Both the position numbers and the translations under genes were made by a program. From Procambarus clarkii (taxonomy: Eukaryota; Arthropoda; Malacostraca; Decapoda; Cambaridae): a DNA stretch of 64,000 bases. Under the pieces are notes generated by a model. It was not told the DNA's origin. It saw nothing but the letters and a program-made list of their open reading frames with translations, and did no database searches. Below, piece by piece: positions 26,796 to 38,045 of the stretch; positions within the stretch are counted from its first letter, which is position 1, and the number at the start of each line of letters is the position of its first letter. The stretch lies in assembly GCF_040958095.1 (NCBI RefSeq), contig NC_091194.1, forward strand, positions 373,501 through 437,500. The letters run 5' to 3'.

Positions 26796-28998
26796 CACCT
26801 AGTTGTACTCATCCAGTTGTGCTTGCGGGGGTTGAGCTTTGGCTATTTGGTCCCGCCTCTCAACTGTCAATCAACTGGTGTACAGGTTCTGGAGCCTACT
26901 GGGCTCTATCAAATCTACATTTGAAACTGTATGGAGTCAGCCTCCACCACATCACTGCCTAATGTATTCCATTTGTTAACTACTCTGACACTGAACAAAT
27001 TGTTTCTAACGTCTCTGTGGCTCATTTAGGTACTAACTTTCCACCTGTGTCCCCTTGTGCGTGTTCTACCTATGATAAATAGTTTGTCTTTGTCCACCCT
27101 GTCAATTTCCCTGCGAATTTTGTAGGTGGTTATCATGTCTCCCCTTACTCTTCTGTTTTCCAGGGACGGGAAGTTTAGCTCCCGTTCACTGCAAAAGTGA
27201 ACTTTCTAATGTTTTGTCCAAGAGCTTTGTTTTCTTTGTTTGATTCTATGCTCTTTCGTTCTTGTGGTTCCAGTTTTCAAGAATTCTTCATAAATTTTGT
27301 CGATACCCGTTACTGTTTTGTACATAGTGATCATATGTGTGTTTCTTCTGTCTTTGAACTTTGGCATATTTAAGACCTCTAGCCTCTCCTAGCGCTTGTT
27401 TTTCAGTTTCGGCGGCCATTTTGTTGCATGTCTGCACCTTTTCCAGTTTGTTGATGTGCTTCTTGAGAGATGGCCACCATACAACCGCTCTATATTATAA
27501 TTTTGGTATCACGAAGGTCGTGAACAATTTCTTAAATATTTCACCATCCATGTATATAAAAGCAATTCTAAAGTTGGAAAGCGTAGCATAGGCTCCTCGT
27601 ACAATGTCCTTCTGGTGACAATCTTTTATCCATAAGCGCCCCTACATCACTCTGCCAGATTTCTTTAATGCCTTGTCACGCAATTTGCAAGTTGTGTGTG
27701 ACATATTTTTCTCCTATTTCACATTCCATAACGTGGCATTTATTCACATTAAATTCCATCAAGTTAGTGTTGCTTCATGCACTTATTTTGTCCACGTCAC
27801 CTTGAAGGGCATGATAAATCGTCTAATTTTCGCGTTTTCCCCAAATATCTTAGCATCATCAACAAACATGTTTATATAATTCTGTATTCCTTCTGGTAGA
27901 TCGATCATATAAGCAATGAATATTACTGGTGCAAGAACTGAACCCTGTGGTACTCCGCTAGTAACACTTCTCAAATCTAGCACTTTGCTTCTCATTACGG
28001 CCCTCATTTTTTATCCGTTACAACATTTTTTTTTATCTATGTCAGCAGTCTCCCTGTCACCCCCTCCAGCATGTTCCAGTTTCCAGAATAACCTTTTATG
28101 TGGAACTCTGTCAAAAACCTCTTTTGGGTCCAGATATACACTGTGAACCCAACCTTCACTTTCTTACAGAATCTCTGTGATCCTATCATAGAAACTAAAT
28201 AGACTTGTTACACAGGATCTTCCCTGTTCGAAAACCATACTTACTGTCCGTTATTATATAATTTCTCTCCAGGTGTTCAACCCATTTGGTTTTATTATTT
28301 TTTCTAGTGTTATGGCTATCACGCTAGTCAACTATACGGGTTAATAATTGAGGAATGGAGGTCTTTGCTACCATTTTTGTAGGATGGAACTGTGTTTATC
28401 TTTTTCCATTATATGTGCTAAGATTCCTGTATATAAAAATGCATGAAAAATCAGTTGAAGTGGAATACTCAGCTCAGATGCGCAGTCTCTCAGAACCCAA
28501 GGTGAAATACCATCTGGGCCAACTGGTTTGTTTCTGCCTACCTAGCTCCTTGAGCATGTTTTCCACTTCGTGAGAATAAACTCCGTGTTCTCTATGTTGT
28601 TCTCTGAAATCCGTATTGTCTGATTTTATGAAAACCTCATTTTGAACAAACCCATTTTGGAACTGTTCATTTAATGATTCACACATTTCCTTTTCATTCT
28701 CCGTAAATTTGTTCCCTATTTTCAACCTCTGGATTTTATCCTTTACCTGCAATTTGCTTTTAATGAATGTATAAAATGTTTTGGTTCTGTTTTACATTTA
28801 TACGCTATCCGTTTCTCAACTTTTATGTCTACCTCTCGTCTCACTGCTGGGTAGTTGTTTCTAGACTGTTTGTATTGCTGGTATGTTTGAGGGGCTTGGT
28901 CCCTTCTTGTATTGATTCCATATTTTTGTGTTTTTGTTATCAGGGACCAGTTCTGTTGAGTAGTTCTACATCTTTCTCTTAAAATAAATTGTGTTGCA
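26796..28998 (-). mobile_element. CR1/L2-type element E: RT domain and 3' end
   Basis: On the minus strand, from high to low coordinates: PAVRREVDIKVEKRIAYKCK near 28830, MQVKDKIQRLKIGNKFTENE, a QTSWPRW segment in the position of the GPDGVSP block, an IYLDPKEVFDRVPHKRLF-type segment near 28100-28140, SVTSGVPQGSVLAP (27930-27970), a catalytic box FVDD at 27855-27866 (Ala-to-Val), a FNVNKCHVM-like segment, a thumb block near 27440-27540, and the HRWKVSTMSHRDVRN-type C-terminus near 27010. The 3' UTR matches copies C and D and ends in 'caactaggtgaatac' plus (AC)n. Frameshifts and stops are scattered throughout. With 29100-30900 it is the longest element in the window. Confidence 0.9.
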
Positions 28999-29005
28999 CC
29001 TTCAT

Positions 29006-29092
<87 letters not shown>
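28999..29092. repeat. (AT)n microsatellite inside element E
   Basis: About 85 bp of AT dinucleotides between the endonuclease and RT regions of element E. It probably expanded after insertion, since flanking element text continues on both sides. Confidence 0.95.
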
Positions 29093-29094
<2 letters not shown>

Positions 29095-29990
29095 TGGCAT
29101 ACATTTGACATTTGGAATTTATTTCCTATTGTAACAATAAGTCTTTGCAATCAACTTCATTAAAGAACTTGCCAAGTTTCCCATAGTGTTCTCTCTTGAA
29201 ATCAACTTTCTCCACTATTTCCCTTTCTTCAGTCTCTTCTGCATTATACCGCATTGAATATTATGTTTCCAAAAGGACACGGTCGCTCTTGCCCAATGGA
29301 AGAAGGCAGTGAATGTCAACTATCTCTTCTTCTTTCCTGGTAAATACCAAATCCAATAATGATGGAGCCGCCCCCTCTTCCATTGTGGTGGGCTGTTTAA
29401 CGTGGTGATACATAAAAGACTCCAGGATGAGGTTTACGAATAAGCCAGTCCAGATGCCCTATGTTCTTGCTTCGTAGGCTTCCTAGCCTATTGCTTGCAA
29501 ACTGTAGTCACCGAGTATTAACAAACGTGATTTATCTTTATCTGCTCTTACTATAATCACTCTCATGATCATCATACGGCCCTCTTTTTTAGTATTAATT
29601 CTTCTTTAGTCCACGTGTTGCTTGCTGGTGGACTGTGTACAGTAAAGATTTTCAATTTATCAGCCTGAATGCAAATCTCCAGTGCCATTATGTCGAGTTC
29701 TCGAAGGTTGTTAAGAATTAATTCTCTTGCCTTTAGTCGATCCTTCACCAGGGTAGCAACTCCTCCAACTTTTTTTAATTCTTATCTTACGTCTCCAAAT
29801 AGTATAGCCCCACGGGAATACCACCACATTTAAGATTTGTCTTCCAGTTTTGTCCCTGCTAGTGCGATAATGTCTTACAACCTAATCTGTACCGTATCAT
29901 TTAACTCCAGTATTTGTTATCTTATCCCATCTATGTTGGAATACAACATTTTCAACAACATGTTACCTCCTCCTTTGCCCTTCACTCCCC
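29093..29990 (-). mobile_element. Element E: APE-type endonuclease domain
   Basis: The minus strand shows the endonuclease/exonuclease/phosphatase fold found in CR1/L2/Jockey elements. In order: MLLKMLYSNIDGIR (~29925-29965), IIALAGTKLED (29838-29879), VGGVATLVKDRLKARELILN (~29710-29775), MALEICIQADKLKIFTVHSP (~29630-29690), LLILGDYS (~29507-29530), APSLLDLVFT (~29341-29372) and LGKSDRVLLE (~29269-29300). The family normally has ETK and SDH as catalytic motifs; here they read GTK and SDR, so the enzyme would be dead even without the frameshifts. Confidence 0.85.
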
Positions 29991-30900
29991 TTTTCTCTAA
30001 TGTCTTTGTTGGTGGATTTTTATTTGCCATCTCACCAGCTACCCACTCCCTATCACCTAATAGAAAAAAGTTTTTCTTCTTTATTCCTATCATTATTTTA
30101 GCATTTTGCTTCGTCAATGTTCAGTTTCAGCTTCTCTCTGTCTCCCTTTAAAAGACCTTGTCGTGTTGAAAATTGTTTCCCATCCCCATCATTTTACAGT
30201 TTCCTGAAATTCCTAAGCACTTCTGGCATTTGCTTCTCTCCATTTAATATCACCCCTAAGGAGCGAGTCTTACCTTTTACATATTTGCCTTTCCTCTCAA
30301 TATGACAAATATTTTCCTGTGTTGAAAGGCCACCTCCTAAACCTACCATTTTCTCCATGATTTTCTCTTATGCTGCTCTTTCCACTCTTGATAGTATCTC
30401 CTCTAAATATTCACAAAGTCGTATAGACATACTTCTATCAGTAGTGCTCTGTGCTGCTTGCTATAGGTAACCAGTTCTTTCCTTATTGCTTGAGTCACGT
30501 CAGTGCCTCACTGCTTATTTCTCTTTTTGACTTCCAAACATACTTCTTTGATTGTTTTTTAATCTTTTATGTTTATTTATTTCCTCTACACTTTTCCAAT
30601 CCTTCAGTAACATCTTCTACCTGAGTTACCTACGAATTTTCTAATTCCCGAAGCCTTGGTCCACGTTTTGATAGCTTTGGTACTCGAACTGAATTCTTGA
30701 AGTTTATCTCTCTTTGACTCCTTCAAATTCGTCCCTCTTGTTTCCCCATGTCTCATTGTTCTTTCACTAGTCCTTAATTTGTTCCTCCTGCCACCTTATG
30801 GTATTGGTCAAGCTAGTAACTCTTCCGCTGCTGCAAAATACAGGTTGCAGGAGTACAATTTTACTTCTAAGATTTTCATTCTCTGTACCTAGACTAAGAA
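29991..30900 (-). mobile_element. Element E: probable 5' region / ORF1 remnant
   Basis: Upstream of the endonuclease, on the minus strand, fragments such as STQENICHIERKGKYVKGKT, RSLGVILNGEKQMPEVLRNF and KGDREKLKLNIDEAK are Lys/Glu-rich and resemble an ORF1-type nucleic-acid-binding protein or the linker before the endonuclease. I do not recognise a specific domain. The left boundary of the full element is uncertain. Confidence 0.5.
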
Positions 30901-31575
30901 GATTTGCTTCATGAATTCTTAGCAAATCTTAAACGTTCACAAATACGCAAAGTAACCCTCCTTTTATTATTTGTTCTTAAGTGAAACCTCATAAATTATC
31001 CTGTTATTGATAGTACAAGTTCAGTGAAGTCCGTTGTTGTTGTTAAGATTTTCGTCTTCTGGTAGTCTCTTGCTCTAAATTTTCCAGATTTGTATTTTGT
31101 TCAACATTCGTAGCTCTCCACCGTCGAATACGAATGTTGGTATGTTTATAGCATCTGGGACTCCACCTGCACACCTCTATCCTACACTACAACCTAGGTG
31201 ATCACACGGTAATCCGGGAGCTTTATGAGCTGTGTGCTGTGTGTGTATGTGAGAGAGAGAGAGAGCGAGAGAGCACGCCAGACAAGACACTCAACCTTCA
31301 AGGAGTGCCTATCTTAAGTGCCACTTCTAAGAACAGCTTAAGAAGTCCTGAAATTTCTCCCCCCTGTGTGCTACTTTCTTTAACATGAACAGCAGCCTTG
31401 CCTAATTATAGTATCATGTTCAACAGCAATGCTGAACTCTGTTCAAACTATATTTATCGTTGAGCATAATTCGTGGTGAGAGTTGAACAATCGGAGCTGA
31501 GAAGAACTACTGTATCTTTTGTGGTTTACCATTGTCTAGGACAGGAAATATGTTACGTAGACCAAGGGCGCCTAA
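30901..31575. other. Unassigned DNA
   Basis: No gene recognised. A short (GA)n run lies at 31251-31272. Composition is intermediate. Confidence 0.4.
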
Positions 31576-31579
31576 GGCC

Positions 31580-31730
31580 AACTCCTGAGTCTCCCCAGAA
31601 TGCAACCCACAACAGATGCCTAACTCCCGGATACCTATATACTGCTAGGTGAGTAGAGGCATCAGGTGTAAAGAAACGTTCTCGAACACCACTGTCCTGC
31701 TACGGGAGCCGAACCTGTTACCTGGCATTG
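31580..31730 (-). mobile_element. tRNA-derived SINE, antisense
   Basis: On the minus strand a B-box-like GGTTCGGCTCC (about 31707-31717) is followed by 'cacctagcagtatataggta', 'gggagttaggcatctgttgt' and 'gggttgcattctgggg', the same body as the SINE at 12815-13020. The tRNA head upstream of the B box is not clear. Confidence 0.75.
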
Positions 31731-32555
31731 TGTACACACAGTATATATTGTGTATACTGCGTTATACTGTGTATTCTGCTCTACAGGATCCACAAAGCCT
31801 CTCCATTAACAGGCGAATAAAATGCATTAAATACTTGACAGTACCTTTAGAAAGAAGGTCCTGGGAATCAATTTCATTCACCTAATAAAACATAAGAATA
31901 AGGCATAGGAATAAGCCACAAATAAACGATGTATGAGGAAAAGAACAGCAGAGAAAAAATAAACCGCAAGTCCTCAGGTTTTCTGGTCAGGATAATTATG
32001 GGGGTTTATCCTGATAGCCTCAAGAATGGGCGTGCTTTTTTCCCAGAAAAATTCTCAGATTTCGCGGAATTTATTCTGGGGTGGCCCGTAGATCACGTGG
32101 TTAAATTCTCAGATCCTCAAGGAAGGGGTTATAGATCACAGGGAATCTATACTGTAGTAAATAATAAATACATGAAATTTTACATGTTTGCATTCCCAAA
32201 CCACTAGGAATTTTTCCGAGCCTAATAAGAAGAATATTTCATATTATCCTGAGAACAAAATTCAGACGAAAGTAACAACAGGAATGTTTGCTAGCAGACG
32301 TAATTAATCCTGGTAAATAGTTCTATAGCAATTAAATCAAAGATCAAACCATCACAATTTTAACGATAGGGACCACAGCGTCAAAATTACGGTGCTTTAG
32401 TGAAATCCAAATTACGGTAAAATTGAGGCTACGTGTGACCAGTGACTATGGGCCTAGAAGGTCACATGGTCGTCCTGTTTTAGTAGGCTTCTGGTTAAGC
32501 AACACCAGTTAACACTGGACGTCTGTTGGTGCGAGAATGGTCTTGATAATCACAC
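31731..32555. other. Unassigned DNA
   Basis: A short open frame (31929-32207) has no domain signature. Some text near 31885-31925 ('cataagaataaggcatagg') resembles a retroelement 3' UTR but is too short to assign. Confidence 0.35.
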
Positions 32556-32559
32556 CATA

Positions 32560-33055
32560 ATGTATTTTTTCATCATTAGAAGCGTTACAAAGGGAAGATC
32601 ATTCTTCATACCCAAGACTCTTCTACAAATTAGAAGCATAATCAGGCAATATCACCGTAACAAGGTGACTGAGGAAAGGAGGATAGAAGAACATATCAGT
32701 GAATCTGTACGATAGTACAACATGGTTGCAGCTGACAATCCCAATCATTATGGACGAAAAGAAAGTGGACGCGGGAGAGAATCAGCAATAGCAAGAATCC
32801 GTCTTGGATACAAATATCCATGGAGATTCGGAATGGAAGCAACAGTTGAGCAGAGGAGTTGCAGAATCTGTGGTGAGAGTGACGGACACCGCCTTGACCA
32901 CTATATACGAGACTGTGAATATCTGAGAGACATTAGAAATATGTGTAGAATATTAAACTCCACATTGTTTGAGTTAGGAAAATACTATTTGTCCAATATA
33001 GATAATGTTATTAAAAGATTCCCCCCCCCCCATTTTGCACCCGCAAGATAACTTA
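32560..33055 (+). mobile_element. Retroelement C-terminus (RNase H tail plus CCHC knuckle), lineage N
   Basis: The frame at 32722-33051 (110 codons) includes ESAIARIRLGYKYPW, the end of an RNase H-like domain, and then CRICGESDGHRLDHYIRDCE, a CX2CX8HX4C zinc-knuckle arrangement common at the C-terminus of I/R1/Jockey-type elements. Upstream, SLLQIRSIIRQYHRN and KVTEERRIEEHISE continue in the same frame up to a stop just before the first ATG, so the apparent start is internal. A C tract at 33019-33030 lies near the end. A second copy is at 58067-58265. Possible alternative: a domesticated fragment, but nothing supports expression. Confidence 0.75.
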
Positions 33056-33079
33056 ATATTTTAAGGGTTCACGAATAAT

Positions 33080-33300
33080 AATTTTCTTGTTTGAGGAGCT
33101 GTTTACTTGAGACAGTTAAGCAAGTCTCAGCTTTGTCTGGGTACAAGTGACAGGATGAACAACCCAGCGGGTTTTCTTCCTATTAGGGAGTGTTGTACAT
33201 GCTGTTATAGCGGTGTGTCTACTCACAGGATGAGTGGCGCTGCCCAATAAACTCGCCCCTTGGGGCAAAATTTAAACCTTTCAAATTTAAGGGGTTGAGC
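33080..33300 (+). repeat. Candidate dispersed repeat
   Basis: The stretch 'cccagcgggttttcttccta' through 'atgagtggcgctgcccaata' looks from memory like a dispersed decapod repeat that often follows RNase H-type retroelement ends. It includes an AATAAA polyadenylation-like hexamer at 33245-33250. No second copy is in this window, so the sequence itself does not prove it. Confidence 0.35.
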
Positions 33301-33509
33301 GTTAGAAGTTTGAGCAATAGGTGACAAGATACTGGCCACTAAATGCGAGGAATGTAAGAAAGATGTATTAATACACCAAATGTATTGTTGGCGACACCCC
33401 CCCCTTACACTTATAGTGTCCTCTGACAAGATGGTTGACTCCACTGATGCATGTATTATGTGTTAATAGGGACTCGTGTGTTCGTACACACAACACAGTT
33501 ACCTAGACT

Positions 33510-33815
33510 AACTTAGCCTTATTTAAAATTAACCTTGAAGAACTTAAAATAACCTAGACTAACTTAAAATAACTCAAGCTAACATAACCTAAATTAGCCT
33601 AACGGTATCTAACTTAACGCAACATAGCCTAACTTAACGTAACTCAACCAAATTTAGCTAAACGTAACCTGACTTAACCAAATCTAACTCAATATAACCT
33701 AACCTAACAAAATTTAACTAAACCTAATCTAACTCAACCTAACTTAACTTTCTCTATCCTACTGTAACTTAACTCAAATTCATGTAACTTAACCTAACCT
33801 AAGTTATTCCACATT
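33510..33815. repeat. Degenerate (CTAAC)n, telomere-like
   Basis: A 5-bp period of AACCT/AACTT/AACTC words extends for ~300 bp. The best matches (AACCTAACCTAAC) equal the complement of the arthropod telomere repeat TTAGG. Most units carry substitutions. It could be a decayed interstitial telomeric tract or an ordinary pentanucleotide microsatellite. Confidence 0.8.
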
Positions 33816-33999
33816 GTACTAAGTATGTCCTGCACCTTCAATAGACTTGTGCAACCATGTGCGCCTGCTTGGGAGTCGCGGTCTGGCTTTGTCTGTATTC
33901 ACCTCACGCCTCATTCATACTCATTTGTTCACACCTGCTCCAAAATCACTGTCCACTCTCATTTCTGTCTCCCGAGCTTAAGTAACTCTTGACTTCCCT

Positions 34000-35090
34000 A
34001 CTGTGAGGCTCTTACACCTCACATGCCTTCTCTACTGTGAGGCTCTTACCTCATGACTTCTCTACTGTAAGTCTCTCACCTCATGACTTCTCTACTGTGA
34101 GTCTCTCATCTCATGACTTCTCTACTGTGAGTCTCTCATCTCATGACTTCTCTACTGTGAGTCTCTCATCTCATGACTTCTCTACTGTGAGGCTCTCACC
34201 TCATGACTTCTCTACTGTGAGTCTCTCACCTCATGACTTCTATACAGTGAGGCTCTTACCTCATGACTTCTCTACTGTAAGTCTCTCATCTCATGACTTC
34301 TCTACTCTGAGGCTCTCACCTCATGACTTCTCTACTGTGAGTCTCTCACCTCATGACTTCTATACAGTGAGGCTCTTACCTCATGACTTCTCTACTGTGA
34401 GTCTCTCATCTCATGACTTCTCTACTGTGAGTCTCTCATCTCATGACTTCTCTACTGTGAGGCTCTCACCTCATGACTTCTCTACTGTGAGTCTCTCACC
34501 TCATGATTTCTATACAGTGAGTCTCTCTCACCTCATGACTTCTTTACTGTGAGTCTCTCACCTCATGACTTCTTTACTGTGAGTCTCTCACCTCATGACT
34601 TCTTTACTGTGAGTCTCTCTCACCTCATGACTTCTTTACTGTGAGTCTCTCACCTCATGACTTCTTTACTGTGAGTCTCTCTCACCTCATGACTTCTTTA
34701 CTGTGAGTCTCTCACCTCATGACTTCTTTACTGTGAGTCTCTCTCACCTCATGACTTCTCTACTGTGAGTCTCTCACCTCATGACTTCTTTACTGTGAGT
34801 CTCTCTCACCTCATGACTTCTTTACTGTGAGTCTCTCACCTCATGACTTCTTTACTGTGAGTCTCTCTCACCTCATGACTTCTTTACTGTGAGTCTCTCA
34901 CCTCATGACTTCTTTACTGTGAGTCTCTCTCACCTCATGACTTCTCTACTGTAAGTCTCTCACCTCATGACTTCTCTACTGTGAGGCTCTCACCTCATGA
35001 CTTCTCTACTGTGAGGCTCTCACCTCATGACTTCTCTACTGTGAGGCTCTCACCTCATGACTTCTCTACTGTGAGGCTCTTACCTCATAG
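34000..35090. repeat. 30/32-bp minisatellite with alternating units
   Basis: About 35 copies of 'cctcatgacttctctactgt' + gagtctctca. Between ~34510 and 34940, 30-bp and 32-bp units (extra CT) alternate, and 'tctttact' replaces 'tctctact', so the current unit there is a 62-bp dimer. Flanks contain plain 30-bp units with gtgaggctc. Confidence 0.96.
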
Positions 35091-35179
35091 CACTTCACTC
35101 ATAACCAATAACCTCATATTCTTCTAATATTCACATTATAGACATAATCTCAGACACATGTCAATTGCTTTATCTTGCT

Positions 35180-35650
35180 GTTCTGCAACTGAGGTTAGGT
35201 TTAAATAGTAATAAAATAATAGTAAAATAATTATTACATAATAATATATGATAATAACCATAAGATAATCTTTGAATAATTTAAAACAAATATTCATAAA
35301 ATAATCTTTGAATAATCGAAACAAATATTCATAAAATAATCTTGATATCATCTTAATAAATCATAAAATAATCTTGATATCATCTTAAAAAAAATCATAA
35401 AATAATCTTGATATCATCTTAAAAAAATCATAAAATAATCTTTATATTATCTTTTAAAAAATCATAAAATAATCTTGATATTATCTTTTAAAAAATCATA
35501 AAATAATCTTGATATCATCTTAAAATATTCATACAATTATCTTGATATCATCTTAAAAAAAAAATCTTAAAACATTTAAAAATAGTTTTGAAATAATCTA
35601 GAAATATTCTAAAAAAAATCAAAATGAGCCTAAAATAATCTTGTTTATGA
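35180..35650. repeat. AT-rich degenerate repeat (~29 bp)
   Basis: 'cataaaataatcttgatatc' + atctta... is repeated about 14 times with A-run length changes. Confidence 0.88.
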
Positions 35651-35754
35651 GCATATAACCAATTTGGCTCTTTCAAAAAATTAATAAATATGCGAGATGA
35701 TCTGTTTTATTTTGTATAGTAATGAATGATTCAAAAAGTTTTGTATATCCACGT

Positions 35755-36045
35755 TTTTAAAATATGTCATTATCATCTATTGTGCACTTTCATTACAGAT
35801 ATCTTTCACTACAGATATCTATCATTGTATACATCTTTCATTGCATATATATATTTCATTATATATATCTTGCATTTTAGATATTTATCATTACATATAC
35901 CTTACATTAAATAAGTCTTTTACTGCAGATATATTTTAATAAAGATATCTTCTATTTTAGATATCTTTCAATAAAGACATCTATCTTCTATAGCAGATAC
36001 TTTTCATTAAATATATCTCCTATTATATATATCTTTCATTCAAAG
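35755..36045. repeat. AT-rich degenerate repeat (~22 bp)
   Basis: 'atatctttcattacagatat' variants recur about 12 times, strongly diverged. Confidence 0.75.
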
Positions 36046-36265
36046 AACATTGTCACCGAGCGTAAACTTTCTAAAAGAGGAAGTATACATTAGGTTACAT
36101 TTACACTAAATAAGGTTGTTTAAGAAGGCAAGGGGCGAAATCTTCTCAGTTTACATTAGAATTTATAATTAGATTTAGAGCAGTCAAAGATTTAATTAAC
36201 GAATACAACATGAATCCGTCTATAGCCAAAACACGGATCTGCGCTATTTAAAGTTCTAGTTTATA
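36046..36265. other. Unassigned spacer
   Basis: Short AT-rich spacer between two tandem arrays; nothing recognised. Confidence 0.4.
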
Positions 36266-36267
36266 TG

Positions 36268-36632
36268 CATGGTAGCTACCAGAATGGACATGGTAGCTAC
36301 CAGAATGGACATGGTAGCTACCAGAATGGGCATGGTAGCTAGCAGAATGGACATGGTAGCTAGCAGAATGGCCGTGGTACCAACCAGAATGGACGTGGTA
36401 GCTAGCAGAATGGACGTTGTAGCTACCAGAATGGACATGGTAGCTAGCAGAATGGACGTTGTAGCTACCAGAATGGACATGGTAGATACCAGAATGGACA
36501 TGGTAGCTAGCAGAATGGACGTTGTAGCTACTAGAATGGACACGGTAGCTACCAGAATTGACACGGTAGCTACCAGAATGGACACGGTAGCTGCCAGAAT
36601 GTACACGGTAGCTACCAGAATGGACATGGCGA
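36268..36632. repeat. 21-bp minisatellite
   Basis: About 17 copies of 'atggtagctaccagaatgga' + c, containing the palindrome GGTAGCTACC. Variants (agctagcag, cgttgtag, cacggtag) alternate in the middle. The unit is a multiple of 3, so both strands appear coding; this is an artefact. Confidence 0.96.
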
Positions 36633-36880
36633 CATAAGGGTATTTGTGATAAGGGAATGGGAGAGAAATAGAAAGAGATGTAGAGGAGTAACGGAGGAGA
36701 AGTATGGTATAGAAGAAGAGTAAGGGCTTAAGAGAAGGATGAGAGGTTGCCTGCCTTATGACTCTGTATCAGAAGGACTATAATGGAAAGGTAGAAATGG
36801 CCACTTTCTAGAACCTAGTAGTTATGGAACTATATAGAGCCTAATGTCCCCTGTCCATTCATGGGGAGGTGCTTGTAGGC
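36633..36880. other. Unassigned purine-rich spacer
   Basis: A/G-rich, no gene recognised. Confidence 0.4.
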
Positions 36881-36883
36881 ACC

Positions 36884-37490
36884 GTAGGCTATGATGTTTG
36901 TGACTGTCAGCCCGGGAGATATTGTAGGCTATGATGTTTGTGACTGTCAGCCCGGGAGATATTGTAGGCTATGATGTTTGTGACTGTCAGCCCGGGAGAT
37001 ATTGTAGGCTATGATGTTTGTGACTGTCAGTCCGGGAGATATTGTAGGCTATGATGTTTGTGACTGTCAGTCCGGGAGATATTGTAGCCTATGATGTTTG
37101 TGACTGTCAGTCCGGGAGATATTGTAGCCTATGATGTTTGTGACTGTCAGTCCGGGAGATATTGTAGCCTATGATGTTTGTGACTGTCAGTCCGGGAGAT
37201 ATTGTAGCCTATGATGTTTGTGACTGTCAGTCCGGGAGATATTGTAGCCTATGATGTTTGTGACTGTCAGTCCGGGAGATATTGTAGCCTATGATGTTTG
37301 TGACTGTCAGTCCGGGAGATATTGTAGCCTATGATGTTTGTGACTGTCAGTCCGGGAGATATTGTAGCCTATGATGTTTGTGACTGTCAGTCCGGGAGAT
37401 ATTGTAGCCTATGATGTTTGTGACTGTCAGTCCGGGAGATATTGTAGCCTATGATTTTTGTGACTATCAGCCCGGGAGATATTGTAGGCT
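36884..37490. repeat. 40-bp minisatellite, ~15 copies
   Basis: The unit is 'attgtagcctatgatgtttg' + 'tgactgtcagtccgggagat'. Two diagnostic sites change stepwise: GGCT with CCCGG (copies 1-3), GGCT with TCCGG (4-5), then about nine identical GCCT/TCCGG copies. The last copies are diverged and abut the hAT-like relic. Identity over ~360 bp indicates very recent amplification. Confidence 0.97.
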
Positions 37491-38045
37491 ATGATGATTG
37501 TCATTGTCAGTCCAGTGGATGGTTCTAATAAAGCAGAACACCAGGCGAGTTTTATCAGGCAATTTGAAGAGAGTGTAAAGACCTTTTCTCCATTTTTCAT
37601 TGCCATTGATGAAAGCAGAGATAAGGCTGATAGATGGCAAGTTACAGTTTGTATAAGTGACGTTGATGAAGGTATGCAGGCAGCAGAGTGTGGCATTGAT
37701 GCCAATAAATATCATCAACAGGTGATGAAATCTTTGTGTTTTGTCGTAGCTGTGTATAAAAGCTGTGAGTCTGACTGCTGATGGAGTGCCGCAAATGATG
37801 GGTAGAAAACCATTAAAGAAAAAACCTCTCAGCTGTGAAGTCATATATGAATTTTGCAATATCTATTTCGTTATTCACAGAGAACAGTTGTGTAGTAAAT
37901 CATGAAAAATTGGTAATTTCACTGTTGTGGCTTTAAAGACGGACTTTCGAACGCGAAGTCTCTACCTCAAACAGTTCAACTGCTTCTTGCATAGAAATGA
38001 GGACGTCTCCATATATCATCTCAAATAATAAAGGAAGACGCCTAC
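37490..38045 (+). pseudogene. hAT-superfamily transposase relic
   Basis: The first open stretch (37491-37781) contains FSPFFIAIDESRDKADRWQV followed by TVCISDVDEG. This corresponds to the hAT block around the first catalytic Asp (usual form slaiDEStD, as in ZBED- and GTF2I-repeat-like transposases). After a frame change near 37770 the text reads LTADGVPQMMGRKPLKKKPL, the second Asp block (usual form TDGAPsMxGk), and then IYEFCNIYFVIHREQLCSKS (iHreaLcsk block) and LYLKQFNCFLHRNEDVSIYH. The N-terminal BED finger and C-terminal dimerisation region are missing. It is a DNA-transposon fragment, not functional. It begins where the 40-bp array ends. Confidence 0.8.
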
